NCBI GenBank assembly: GCA_947505565.1
Contig: CANNLB010000126.1
Location: forward strand, 1 to 7,089
Direction: 5' to 3'
Length of the DNA stretch: 7,089 bases
DNA from: Acidobacteriota bacterium
GTDB lineage: Bacteria > Acidobacteriota > Terriglobia > Bryobacterales > Bryobacteraceae
The notes beneath the pieces are model-generated. The model was not told where the DNA came from, ran no database searches, and saw only the letters and a program-made list of their open reading frames with translations. The position numbers and the translations under genes were made by a program. Below, in pieces: positions 1 through 6,035 of the stretch; position 1 is the first letter of the stretch; each line of letters opens with the position of its first letter.

Positions 1-259
1 GATTGGGCTCGTGAATTATGTCGTGCCGGGGGCGGAGTTGATCGCGTTTGCGAAGCAGCTTTTGCGGAAGATGTTGGCGAATGCGCCGGTGGCGTTGTCG
101 TTGACGATGCAGGCGGTGGATGTGGGTCTTTCGTGCGGCTTGGCGGAAGGGCTTCAGTATGAGGCGGCGGCGTTTGGGTTGTCGGCCGCGACCAAAGATA
201 TGCAGGAAGGGGTGGCCGCGTTCTTAGGGAAGCGGGTACCGAATTTTGAAGGGAAGTGA
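1..259 (+). CDS. Enoyl-CoA hydratase/isomerase family protein, C-terminal part (5' end outside window)
   Basis: The reading frame is open from the left edge (first full codon at base 2) and ends with TGA at 257-259. It encodes the last 85 residues of a longer protein, starting I-G-L-V-N-Y-V-V-P. A GLVN-x-VVP segment followed by a helical tail and an ending like KDMQEGVAAFLGKRVPNFEG is typical of the crotonase superfamily, whose members hydrate 2-enoyl-CoA or isomerise enoyl-CoAs in fatty-acid and related acyl-CoA breakdown. This C-terminal part forms the helical trimerisation region. The oxyanion hole and catalytic Glu residues would lie upstream, so the exact reaction cannot be told. A GTG at 11 could be read as a start, but the frame and family similarity continue upstream of it, so this is a cut-off gene and not a short one. 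The next gene starts 6 bp downstream. Confidence 0.85.
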   Translation, partial: IGLVNYVVPGAELIAFAKQLLRKMLANAPVALSLTMQAVDVGLSCGLAEGLQYEAAAFGLSAATKDMQEGVAAFLGKRVPNFEGK

Positions 260-265
260 TTTGTC

Positions 266-742
266 ATGATGTCGGATAGGGTAATTGAGGGCGCGTTGAC
301 GGGGCAGGGTCTCCGGGTTGGAATTGTAATGGCGCGTTTTAACTCGCTGGTGACCGAAAGCCTGTTGAGTGGTGCCTTGAGCGGACTGCGTCGCCACGGG
401 GTGGCGGACGAGGCAGTGACGGTGGTGAAGGTCCCGGGCGCCTGGGAACTGCCGCTGACGCTGGCGACGATGGCGGAGACCGGCAAGTTTGACGGCCTCA
501 TCGCTTTGGGTGCGGTGATCCGAGGAGACACACCGCATTTTGACTACGTGGCGGGCGAAGCCGCCAAGGGGATCGGCCAGGCGATGATGAAGAGTCAGGT
601 GCCTGTGGTGTTTGGGGTATTGACGACGAACACGCTGGAGCAGGCGATGGATCGAGCTGGGGCGAAGTCTGGAAATAAGGGCTATGACGCGGCGGCGACG
701 GTGATTGAGATGGCGAACCTGCTGCGGGAGTTGAAGAGTTAG
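266..742 (+). CDS. ribH: 6,7-dimethyl-8-ribityllumazine synthase
   Basis: Lumazine synthase condenses 5-amino-6-ribitylaminouracil with 3,4-dihydroxy-2-butanone 4-phosphate to give the direct precursor of riboflavin. It acts in the cytoplasm as a large oligomer. The 158-residue length is normal. Visible family signatures are the substrate-stacking aromatic in MARFN (Phe25), the VPGAWELP segment at 56-63, the [14 protein letters not shown] segment at 82-95 with the catalytic-type His91, and [15 protein letters not shown] at 129-143 with the phosphate-binding Arg130 region. There are two adjacent ATG codons (266 and 269). A GGGAAG element at 251-256 precedes them, overlapping the end of the upstream gene. 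The start at 266 adds only one Met and either is possible. No other rib genes are in the window, so ribH is apart from a full riboflavin operon here. It sits directly before nusB, an arrangement common in bacteria. Confidence 0.97.
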   Translation: MMSDRVIEGALTGQGLRVGIVMARFNSLVTESLLSGALSGLRRHGVADEAVTVVKVPGAWELPLTLATMAETGKFDGLIALGAVIRGDTPHFDYVAGEAAKGIGQAMMKSQVPVVFGVLTTNTLEQAMDRAGAKSGNKGYDAAATVIEMANLLRELKS

Positions 743-1170
743 TGCCGGCCAGACATCAATCCAGACGACGCGCGGTACAGATCATGTACCAGTGGGACAT
801 GCGGCAGCCATTGTCACTCGATGAGGCGATGCGTGCCTATTACGCCTCGTTGTATTCGGAGGAGATGGAAGAGCGGCCGGCGTGGGATGAGTTCATGGAG
901 ATTCTGACACGCGGGACGGTGGAGAAGTTGGAAGAGCTGGACGCGCTGCTGGATCGGCATTCGCAGAACTGGCGGGTGGCTCGGATGTCGGTGGTGGACC
1001 GCAACATTCTGCGCTTGGCGGCGTTCGAGATGCTGCACGCGCAGACGCCTCCGCCGGTCGTGATTGACGAGGCCTTGGAGCTGGCGCGACGGTTTTCGAG
1101 CGATGAGAGCGTGGGGTTCGTCAACGGCGTGCTGGATGCACTGCGGCGGCAGTTACCGGCGAAGGAGTAG
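742..1170 (+). CDS. nusB: Transcription antitermination factor NusB
   Basis: NusB binds boxA RNA with ribosomal protein S10 (NusE) and takes part in antitermination complexes, chiefly on rRNA operons. The 142-residue all-helical protein shows the family landmarks: an Arg-rich N-terminus followed by AVQIMYQWD (11-19), the NWRVARMSVVDRNILRLAAFEML segment at 76-98, VVIDEALELARRFSSDESVGFVNGVLD at 106-132, and a short basic C-terminus. The start is GTG, whose first base is the last base of the ribH TAG stop (TAGTG at 740-744), so translation is probably coupled to ribH. Weak purine-rich elements precede it inside ribH (GGGAG at 726-730 and GAAGAG at 733-738). The R-x-x-A-x-Q segment lies at the usual distance from the N-terminus, which supports this start. 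Confidence 0.96.
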   Translation: MPARHQSRRRAVQIMYQWDMRQPLSLDEAMRAYYASLYSEEMEERPAWDEFMEILTRGTVEKLEELDALLDRHSQNWRVARMSVVDRNILRLAAFEMLHAQTPPPVVIDEALELARRFSSDESVGFVNGVLDALRRQLPAKE

Positions 1171-1215
1171 ATCCCGGCGCAACGGCGGCGGAATCTAGCG
1201 CATCATAGTAGGACG

Positions 1216-2487
1216 ATGAATAATTCCCAAGTCCAGACCACGGTACTTCCGAACGGATTGAAAATTGTAACTGAGCGGATGTCGCATTTGCGGTCGGTGG
1301 CACTGGGCATTTGGGTGCGGTCGGGATCCAGGCGGGAGAGCGAGGCGGATAACGGGATTGCGCATTTCATGGAGCACATGGTGTTCAAGGGCACCAAGCG
1401 CCGGAGCGCGGAGGAGATCGCGTGTTCGTTCGATTCGATTGGCGGACACATGGATGCGTTTACGAGCCGGGAGATGGTTTCGTATAACGCCAAGGTGCTC
1501 GACGAGCATCTGCCGCAAGCCTTCGATATTTTGGCGGATTTGGTTATGAACCCGATGATGCGGGATGAGGACTTGGCGAAAGAAAAAGGCGTCGTGCTGG
1601 AAGAAATTAAGATGGATGCCGATAACGTGGAGTATCAGACCCACGAGCTTTTTTGCCGGAACTTCTGGAAGGGAAACGCGATCGGGCGTTCGATTCTGGG
1701 GACTGCGAAGACGGTGAAGGCGATTACCCCGGAGTCGTTGCGAGCCCACTTTAAAGGCACGTATATTGCGCCGAACATGCTGGTGACGGCGGCGGGCCGG
1801 ATGGAGCATGAAGCGATTGTGAAGTTGGCCGAAGCTACCCTAGGGAAGTTGGCGAAGCGGAGGCCGTTGGCGCAGCTGCCGGTGGCGGTCACTTCGCCGC
1901 AAATTTCCTTAAAAGAGAAGAAATCGGTGGAGCAGGCGCATCTGTGTTTAGGAGCGCCATCATTTCCGATGCTACATCCGCGGCGATATGTGGCTTACAC
2001 GCTCAATAATATTTTGGGTGGTGGGATGAGTTCACGGTTATTTCAGAACATTCGGGAGAAGCAGGGGCTGTGTTATTCGATCATCAGCGAGTTGACGAGC
2101 TATCGGGATACGGGCTGCTTGGCAATTTATGCGGGGACGAGTCCGGAAACTTTGCGGAAGGTGATTGATTCGACCCGGGTGGAGCTGACGAAAATCAAGA
2201 ACGAACGGGTGAGCGAGGAGGAGTTGCAGCGGTCGAAGGACAACCTGAAGGGGTCGATTGTTCTGGGTTTGGAGTCGACGTCGAGCCGGATGTCGAATTT
2301 GGCGCGGCAGGAGATGTATTTCGGTCGGCATGCGGAGATTGAAGAGATCCTGGAGCGGATTGAGCTGGTTACGGCGGCGGAGGTGCAGGAGGTGGCGAAC
2401 GAGTTCCTGCAGCCGGCGAAGATGGGGTTGACGGTGATGGGGCGTTTGAACGGGCAGAAGTTTACGCGGAAAGATTTGCAGTGCTAG
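1216..2487 (+). CDS. M16 family zinc metallopeptidase (processing-peptidase-like)
   Basis: A 423-residue peptidase of the pitrilysin/insulinase superfamily, related to mitochondrial processing peptidase beta and bacterial YmxG/MlpA-type enzymes. The inverted zinc motif HxxEH is intact: His50, Glu53 and His54 in HFMEH. The third metal ligand is a Glu about 75 residues further on, in the VLEEIKMD segment (Glu129/Glu130). The N-terminal peptidase half (about 12-160) is followed by an inactive-type second half (about 168-350) with the conserved GGGMSSRLFQNIREKQGLCYS segment (268-288). No signal peptide is seen, so it is probably cytoplasmic. The start codon has AGGA at 1210-1213, only two bases before the ATG, which is unusually close. 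The family alignment (TTVLPNGLKIVTE near the N-terminus) supports this start. It lies 45 bp after nusB and 7 bp before the next gene. The substrate cannot be told from sequence. Confidence 0.94.
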   Translation: MNNSQVQTTVLPNGLKIVTERMSHLRSVALGIWVRSGSRRESEADNGIAHFMEHMVFKGTKRRSAEEIACSFDSIGGHMDAFTSREMVSYNAKVLDEHLPQAFDILADLVMNPMMRDEDLAKEKGVVLEEIKMDADNVEYQTHELFCRNFWKGNAIGRSILGTAKTVKAITPESLRAHFKGTYIAPNMLVTAAGRMEHEAIVKLAEATLGKLAKRRPLAQLPVAVTSPQISLKEKKSVEQAHLCLGAPSFPMLHPRRYVAYTLNNILGGGMSSRLFQNIREKQGLCYSIISELTSYRDTGCLAIYAGTSPETLRKVIDSTRVELTKIKNERVSEEELQRSKDNLKGSIVLGLESTSSRMSNLARQEMYFGRHAEIEEILERIELVTAAEVQEVANEFLQPAKMGLTVMGRLNGQKFTRKDLQC

Positions 2488-2494
2488 GGTAGCA

Positions 2495-3259
2495 ATGAAT
2501 TTTGCAGCTCGATATGTAAGGTTGGCGTTTGCCTTTTGGCTGGCGGCTTCGGCCTGGGCTTTGGACCTTGGGAAGTTGTCTCCCCAGGGCTACGTCAACG
2601 ACTACGCGAATGTGATTCCGGTCGCCCAGCGGGGCGAGTTAGAACGCTATTGCGCGGCGGTGGAGAAGGCGACCGGGGCGCAGATGGCGCTGGTGACGAT
2701 TCCGACATTGGAGGGGGAACCGGTAGAAGACGTGGCCAACAGCCTCTACCGGCGTTGGGGGATTGGCAAGAAGGGGAAGGACGAAGGGCTACTGCTGTTG
2801 TTGGTGGTCGGGGACAAGCGGACGCGGTTGGAAGTGGGATATGGATTGGAGCCGATTTTGCCGGACGGATCGGCGGGCAGTGTCTTGCGGGAGATGCGGC
2901 CGGCACTGCGGGAGGGAGCGTATGGGGACGCGCTGATCGCGGCGAGCCACTACTTAGGAATCCGGATTGCGAAGGCCAAGAACGTAGCAGTTGAGGCAGG
3001 GGCGAGGCCCGAGCCGGTGCAGCGTCGGAAGAAGGACGGGGCGGTTCCGTTGTGGTTGATGATCGTGGGCGGGATATTCTTTCTCTACCTGCTGGGCAGT
3101 GGGAATTTAGGGGCGGCGTGGCTGTTGGGGTCGGTCTTCTCGGGCCGGGGCGAGGGAGGCGGCGGGGGCGGCGGATTTGGTAGTGGAGGAGGAGCGGGGG
3201 GGTTTGGTGGATTTGGGGGAGGCGATTCGGGCGGAGGAGGAGCGTCTTCGGACTGGTAA
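2495..3259 (+). CDS. TPM-domain (YgcG/Psb32-type) exported membrane protein with glycine-rich tail
   Basis: A 254-residue protein with an N-terminal signal peptide (hydrophobic core about 8-20, likely cleavage after the SAWA region near residue 23). A TPM domain follows (about 32-160), recognised from GYVNDYANVI (32-41), TGAQMALVTIPTLEG (60-74), the RRWGIGKKGKDEGLLLLL segment (86-103) and LEVGYGLEPILPDG (112-125). A basic linker (RRKK, 177-180) and a membrane segment (about 184-201, perhaps to 216) come next. The protein ends in a glycine-rich tail (219-250) closing with ASSDW. This whole layout is typical of the YgcG family. The domain probably faces the periplasm or outside; members are linked to membrane-protein quality control and some TPM domains have acid phosphatase activity, but the role here is unknown. 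AGGG at 2486-2489 overlaps the M16 stop codon and supports the start. The gene for LemA, a frequent partner, lies two genes downstream. Confidence 0.92.
   Translation: MNFAARYVRLAFAFWLAASAWALDLGKLSPQGYVNDYANVIPVAQRGELERYCAAVEKATGAQMALVTIPTLEGEPVEDVANSLYRRWGIGKKGKDEGLLLLLVVGDKRTRLEVGYGLEPILPDGSAGSVLREMRPALREGAYGDALIAASHYLGIRIAKAKNVAVEAGARPEPVQRRKKDGAVPLWLMIVGGIFFLYLLGSGNLGAAWLLGSVFSGRGEGGGGGGGFGSGGGAGGFGGFGGGDSGGGGASSDW
3142..3168 (+). other. Possible G-quadruplex in the glycine-rich tail coding region
   Basis: Four G runs of at least three bases (3142-3144, 3147-3150, 3154-3156, 3164-3168) are separated by loops of 2, 3 and 7 bases, which fits the usual G-quadruplex pattern on the coding strand and in the mRNA. 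The run is a by-product of GGN glycine codons, so function is uncertain. G-rich sequence continues to about 3245. Confidence 0.35.
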
Positions 3260-3265
3260 AGAGCT

Positions 3266-3985
3266 ATGGCGAAAGAACTAGAAAAGCGTTGTGCAGAGTT
3301 GGCGGAGCGATCGGCGAAGGCGTTTGGAAGCGGCCTTGTGTCGTTGATTTTGTATGGATCGGGCGCGCGGGGGGATCGGGATGAGTCGTCGGATTTGAAT
3401 GTGCTTTGCGTGCTTGAGCAGTTGACGCCGAAGGAGTTGGGGCAGGCGGAACCGATCTTCAAATGGTGGCGGGGGCTGGACAATCCGGCGCCGTTGCTGC
3501 TTTCGGCTGAGGAGGTGAAGACTTCGACCGATTGTTTTGCGATGGAGTTTCACGATATTCAGGAAGTACACCGGCTTTTGGCGGGTCGGGACGTGTTGGC
3601 GGATCTGGTGATTGACGATGCATTTTATCGGGGGCGGGTGGAGTTTGAAGTGCGGAGCAAGCAGTTGCGGCTGCGACAGAAGGCAGCGGGGGTGCTATCG
3701 GATGCGGGGTTGTTGACGAAGTTGATGACGGAGAGTGTTTCGACGTTTTTGACGCTGGGTCGGCATGTTTTGCGGCTGGCGGGGATCGAAGCGCCGACGC
3801 AGAAGCGGGCGATTGCGGAGGCGATGGAAAAATTTTTCCGAATAGAGGCTGGCCCGTTCTATACTTTGTTGGATCTCCGTGAGGGGAAGAGCAAAGCGCG
3901 CGGGCTGGATGCGGCGAGTTTGTTCGCCAGATATTTGCAACAGATAGAATTTTTGGTCGCGACAGTCGACCGTTTGGAGAGATAA
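3266..3985 (+). CDS. Nucleotidyltransferase-fold protein with altered active site, unknown function
   Basis: A 239-residue soluble protein without signal peptide or membrane segment. The N-terminal part (about 15-115) has the DNA polymerase beta-like nucleotidyltransferase signature: LILYGSGARG (27-36), then SSDLNVLCVL (41-50). The GS motif (Gly31, Ser32), Arg35-Gly36 and the first metal-binding Asp (Asp43) are present. The residue that is normally the second Asp of the DxD pair is Asn45, so classic two-metal catalysis may be lost or reduced. The second part (about 125-239) is predicted to be mostly helical and is set off by the Arg/Lys-rich stretch VRSKQLRLRQK (129-139). A helical domain after a minimal nucleotidyltransferase recalls MNT-HEPN or kanamycin-nucleotidyltransferase-like layouts, but I cannot assign a family. 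The gene is 6 bp after the TPM gene and 3 bp before lemA, so it probably works with them. The ribosome binding site is weak (AAAGAG at 3258-3263). Confidence 0.8.
   Translation: MAKELEKRCAELAERSAKAFGSGLVSLILYGSGARGDRDESSDLNVLCVLEQLTPKELGQAEPIFKWWRGLDNPAPLLLSAEEVKTSTDCFAMEFHDIQEVHRLLAGRDVLADLVIDDAFYRGRVEFEVRSKQLRLRQKAAGVLSDAGLLTKLMTESVSTFLTLGRHVLRLAGIEAPTQKRAIAEAMEKFFRIEAGPFYTLLDLREGKSKARGLDAASLFARYLQQIEFLVATVDRLER
3826..3839. repeat. Perfect 14-bp AT-rich palindrome inside the nucleotidyltransferase-like gene
   Basis: GGAAAAATTTTTCC reads the same on both strands. It stands out in a GC-rich gene where it encodes Glu-Lys-Phe-Phe. A TATACT hexamer follows at 3860-3865, about 125 bp before the lemA start. 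No good -35 box is found at the right distance, so a promoter is not claimed. Confidence 0.5.
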
Positions 3986-3988
3986 GAC

Positions 3989-4564
3989 ATGAAGATTGCA
4001 TTGATAATAGTCGGCGTTTTGGTGGCCATTGGCCTGTTTTTCGGGATGCAGGTATTGGGGACGAGAAACGAGCTGGTGGTGCAGAAGAATGCGATTGACG
4101 GCGCATTTGCGCAGGTGGACGTGGCGCTGCAACGCCGGGCGGATTTGATTCCGAACTTGGTGGAGACGGTGAAGGGATTTGCGTCGCAGGAGAAGGACGT
4201 AATTGCTTCGGTGGCGAACGCGCGGGCTGCATTGGGCGGGGCGCGGAGTCCGGCGGAGAAGATTTCGGCCAATGGGCAGTTGGATAGTGCGCTTTCGCGG
4301 CTGCTGGTGGTGGTGGAATCGTACCCGCAACTGAAGAGCGACGCGAACTTTATGCGGCTGCAGGATGAGTTGGCGGGAACGGAAAACCGGATCGCGGTGG
4401 AGCGACGGAAGTATAATGAAACGGTCCAGAAATACAACACGAGCATTGAACTGTTCCCGAACAACATTGCAGCTTCGCTGTTCGGATTCCAGCGGAACGA
4501 TGCCTATTTCAAGACTGAACCGGGAGCGCGGACGGCGCCCAAAGTGAATTTCGGAACCAAATAA
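3989..4564 (+). CDS. lemA: LemA family membrane protein
   Basis: A 191-residue protein with one N-terminal membrane anchor (about 3-23) and a helical body. The LemA signature is clear: NELVVQKNAIDGAFAQVDV (27-45), then QRRADLIPNLVETVKGFASQE (48-68), the LQDELAGTENRIAVERRKYN segment (124-143), and YNTSIELFPNNIAASLFGF (149-167), the typical end of the domain. There is no lipobox cysteine. The family occurs widely beside TPM-domain and HtpX-type genes and is thought to act in envelope maintenance, but no biochemical activity is established. A GGAGA element at 3976-3980, inside the end of the upstream gene, lies 8 bases before the ATG and supports the start. The 3 bp gap from the nucleotidyltransferase-like gene suggests coupled translation. 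The ALDH gene follows 13 bp downstream. Confidence 0.96.
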   Translation: MKIALIIVGVLVAIGLFFGMQVLGTRNELVVQKNAIDGAFAQVDVALQRRADLIPNLVETVKGFASQEKDVIASVANARAALGGARSPAEKISANGQLDSALSRLLVVVESYPQLKSDANFMRLQDELAGTENRIAVERRKYNETVQKYNTSIELFPNNIAASLFGFQRNDAYFKTEPGARTAPKVNFGTK

Positions 4565-4577
4565 ATTTTAGAAAGAC

Positions 4578-6020
4578 ATGCCTGAAACATTTCGTAATTA
4601 CATCAACGGCGAGTGGGTAGACGGGGCGACGTTCGAGAATCGGAACCCGGCGAATACGGACGAGGTAGTTGGTCTGTTCGTGAAAGGAACGGCGGCGGAC
4701 GTGGACCGCGCGGCGGATGCGGCGCAGGCAGCGTTTGCCAAATGGAGCGCGATGCCGGGTCCGGCCCGGGGCGCGTTTCTATTCAAAGTTGCCGACATTC
4801 TGGAGAAGAAGTTCGACCAGCTAGGCGAAGAGATGTGCCGGGAGGAGGGCAAGACGCTGCCCGAGGCCAAGGGCGAAGTCCGGCGGGCGATCAACATCTT
4901 CCGTTATTTCGGGAGCGAGGGTTCGCGATTGCCGGGCCACGTGGTGCCTTCTGAGCGAGACAGGGTCCACATGTTCGCGATTCGGAAGCCGATTGGGGTG
5001 ATTGGCTTGATTACGCCGTGGAATTTCCCGATTGCGATTCCGGCGTGGAAGATGGCTCCGGCGTTGGTTTGCGGGAACACGATCATCGTGAAGCCGGCGA
5101 GCGTATCGCCGTTGAGTTCGTGGCGGATCGTGGAGGCGTGCCATGAGGCCGGGATTCCGGCGGGCGTGGTGAACTTCATTGCGGGTTCGGGCGCGGCGAT
5201 TGGCGGGGCACTGGTGAACGCGAAGCCGGTGAAGGCGATTTCCTTTACGGGATCGGTGGAAGTCGGCAACTGGGTACACACGGAAGGTTCGAAACGGCAT
5301 TTGCGTTTGCAGCTCGAGATGGGCGGGAAGAACCCGACGATCGTGCTGGCTGATTGCGACTTCAATTCGGCGGTAGAGAACGTGGTGAACGCTTCGTTTT
5401 TCTCGACGGGCCAGAAGTGCACGGCCACGAGCCGGGCGATAGTGGAAGCTCCGATCTATGATAAGTTCTTGGCGGCGCTGGTGGAACGGACGAAGAAGCT
5501 GAAGGTCGGCAACGGCATGGAAGCGGGGATTGACATCGGGCCGGCGGTCGACGAAGGGCAGTTGGAGACGGACTTGAAGTACATCGCGATTGGCCGGAAG
5601 GAGAACGGGGAGCCGTTATGCGGCGGCAATCGGCTGACGGGTGGGGCTTACGACAAGGGTTATTTTGTGGAGCCGACGATTTTTGCGGACGTGAAGGAAG
5701 GCGACACGCTGGCGACCGAGGAAGTTTTCGGGCCGGTGCTGGTGGTGATGAAAGCGAACGACGCGGCGGATGCCTTACGGATGGCGAATGCGACCGAGTT
5801 CGGGCTTTCGGCATCGATTCAGACGACGAACATCTCGCGGGTGTTCGAGTTTGTGTACGGCTGTGAGGCCGGTTTGTTGACGGTGAACCTGCCGAGCGCG
5901 GGCGTGGAGTATCAACTCCCGTTTGGCGGGACCAAGGATTCCAGCTTCGGGCCGAAGGAACAGGGGCCGGCGGCGATGGATTTCTATAGCGACTACAAGA
6001 CTATTTATTTGAAGTACTAA
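4578..6020 (+). CDS. NAD(P)-dependent aldehyde dehydrogenase, probably 2,5-dioxovalerate (2-oxoglutarate semialdehyde) dehydrogenase
   Basis: A 480-residue aldehyde dehydrogenase, normal in length and with all catalytic parts: TPWNFP (146-151, Asn149), VKPASVSPLS (171-180, Lys172), FTGSVEVG (223-230), LEMGGKNP (246-253, general base Glu247), STGQKCTATSR (276-286, nucleophile Cys281) and EEVFGPV (381-387). The C-terminal segment AGVEYQLPFGGTKDSSFG (441-458) followed by the PKEQG segment resembles enzymes that oxidise 2-oxoglutarate semialdehyde to 2-oxoglutarate rather than succinate-semialdehyde or betaine-aldehyde enzymes. This is from memory of family sequences, not an alignment. The downstream gene encodes a probable 2-keto-3-deoxy acid dehydratase, whose product would be this substrate, and that supports the assignment. 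The preference for NAD or NADP cannot be judged. A purine-rich AGAAAG at 4570-4575 precedes the ATG by two bases. ALDH family: near certain; substrate: moderate. Confidence 0.9.
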   Translation: MPETFRNYINGEWVDGATFENRNPANTDEVVGLFVKGTAADVDRAADAAQAAFAKWSAMPGPARGAFLFKVADILEKKFDQLGEEMCREEGKTLPEAKGEVRRAINIFRYFGSEGSRLPGHVVPSERDRVHMFAIRKPIGVIGLITPWNFPIAIPAWKMAPALVCGNTIIVKPASVSPLSSWRIVEACHEAGIPAGVVNFIAGSGAAIGGALVNAKPVKAISFTGSVEVGNWVHTEGSKRHLRLQLEMGGKNPTIVLADCDFNSAVENVVNASFFSTGQKCTATSRAIVEAPIYDKFLAALVERTKKLKVGNGMEAGIDIGPAVDEGQLETDLKYIAIGRKENGEPLCGGNRLTGGAYDKGYFVEPTIFADVKEGDTLATEEVFGPVLVVMKANDAADALRMANATEFGLSASIQTTNISRVFEFVYGCEAGLLTVNLPSAGVEYQLPFGGTKDSSFGPKEQGPAAMDFYSDYKTIYLKY

Positions 6021-6027
6021 GTTAGTA
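6015..6027. repeat. Short AT-rich inverted repeat at the ALDH stop codon
   Basis: TACTAA and TTAGTA are perfect 6-bp inverted arms around a single G at 6021. The left arm includes the ALDH stop codon TAA, and the repeat fills most of the 15-bp leader of the next gene. It may be chance. Confidence 0.35.
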
Positions 6028-6035
6028 ACTTTCTC

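Noticed and set aside
1171..1215. Promoter or RNA element between nusB and the M16 gene
   Set aside because: The 45-bp gap shows no -35/-10 pair and no stable hairpin, only a close AGGA before the start.
3085..3483. Minus-strand frame rich in proline, 132 codons
   Set aside because: It is the mirror of the G-rich glycine codons of the TPM gene and continues through the start of the next gene; the + strand genes have clear family matches.
3835..3865. Sigma-70 promoter for lemA (TTTCCG and TATACT)
   Set aside because: The -35 match is only about half and the spacing is 19 bp; the palindrome is reported, but a promoter is not supported.
3459..4330. Long minus-strand frames opposite the nucleotidyltransferase-like gene and lemA
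   Set aside because: Compositions are Ser/Pro/Arg-rich with no recognisable domain, as expected for shadows of GC-rich genes.
4598..5428. Minus-strand frames of 99 to 174 codons opposite the aldehyde dehydrogenase
   Set aside because: The + strand gene has every ALDH catalytic motif; the opposite frames show no domain and start at arbitrary places.
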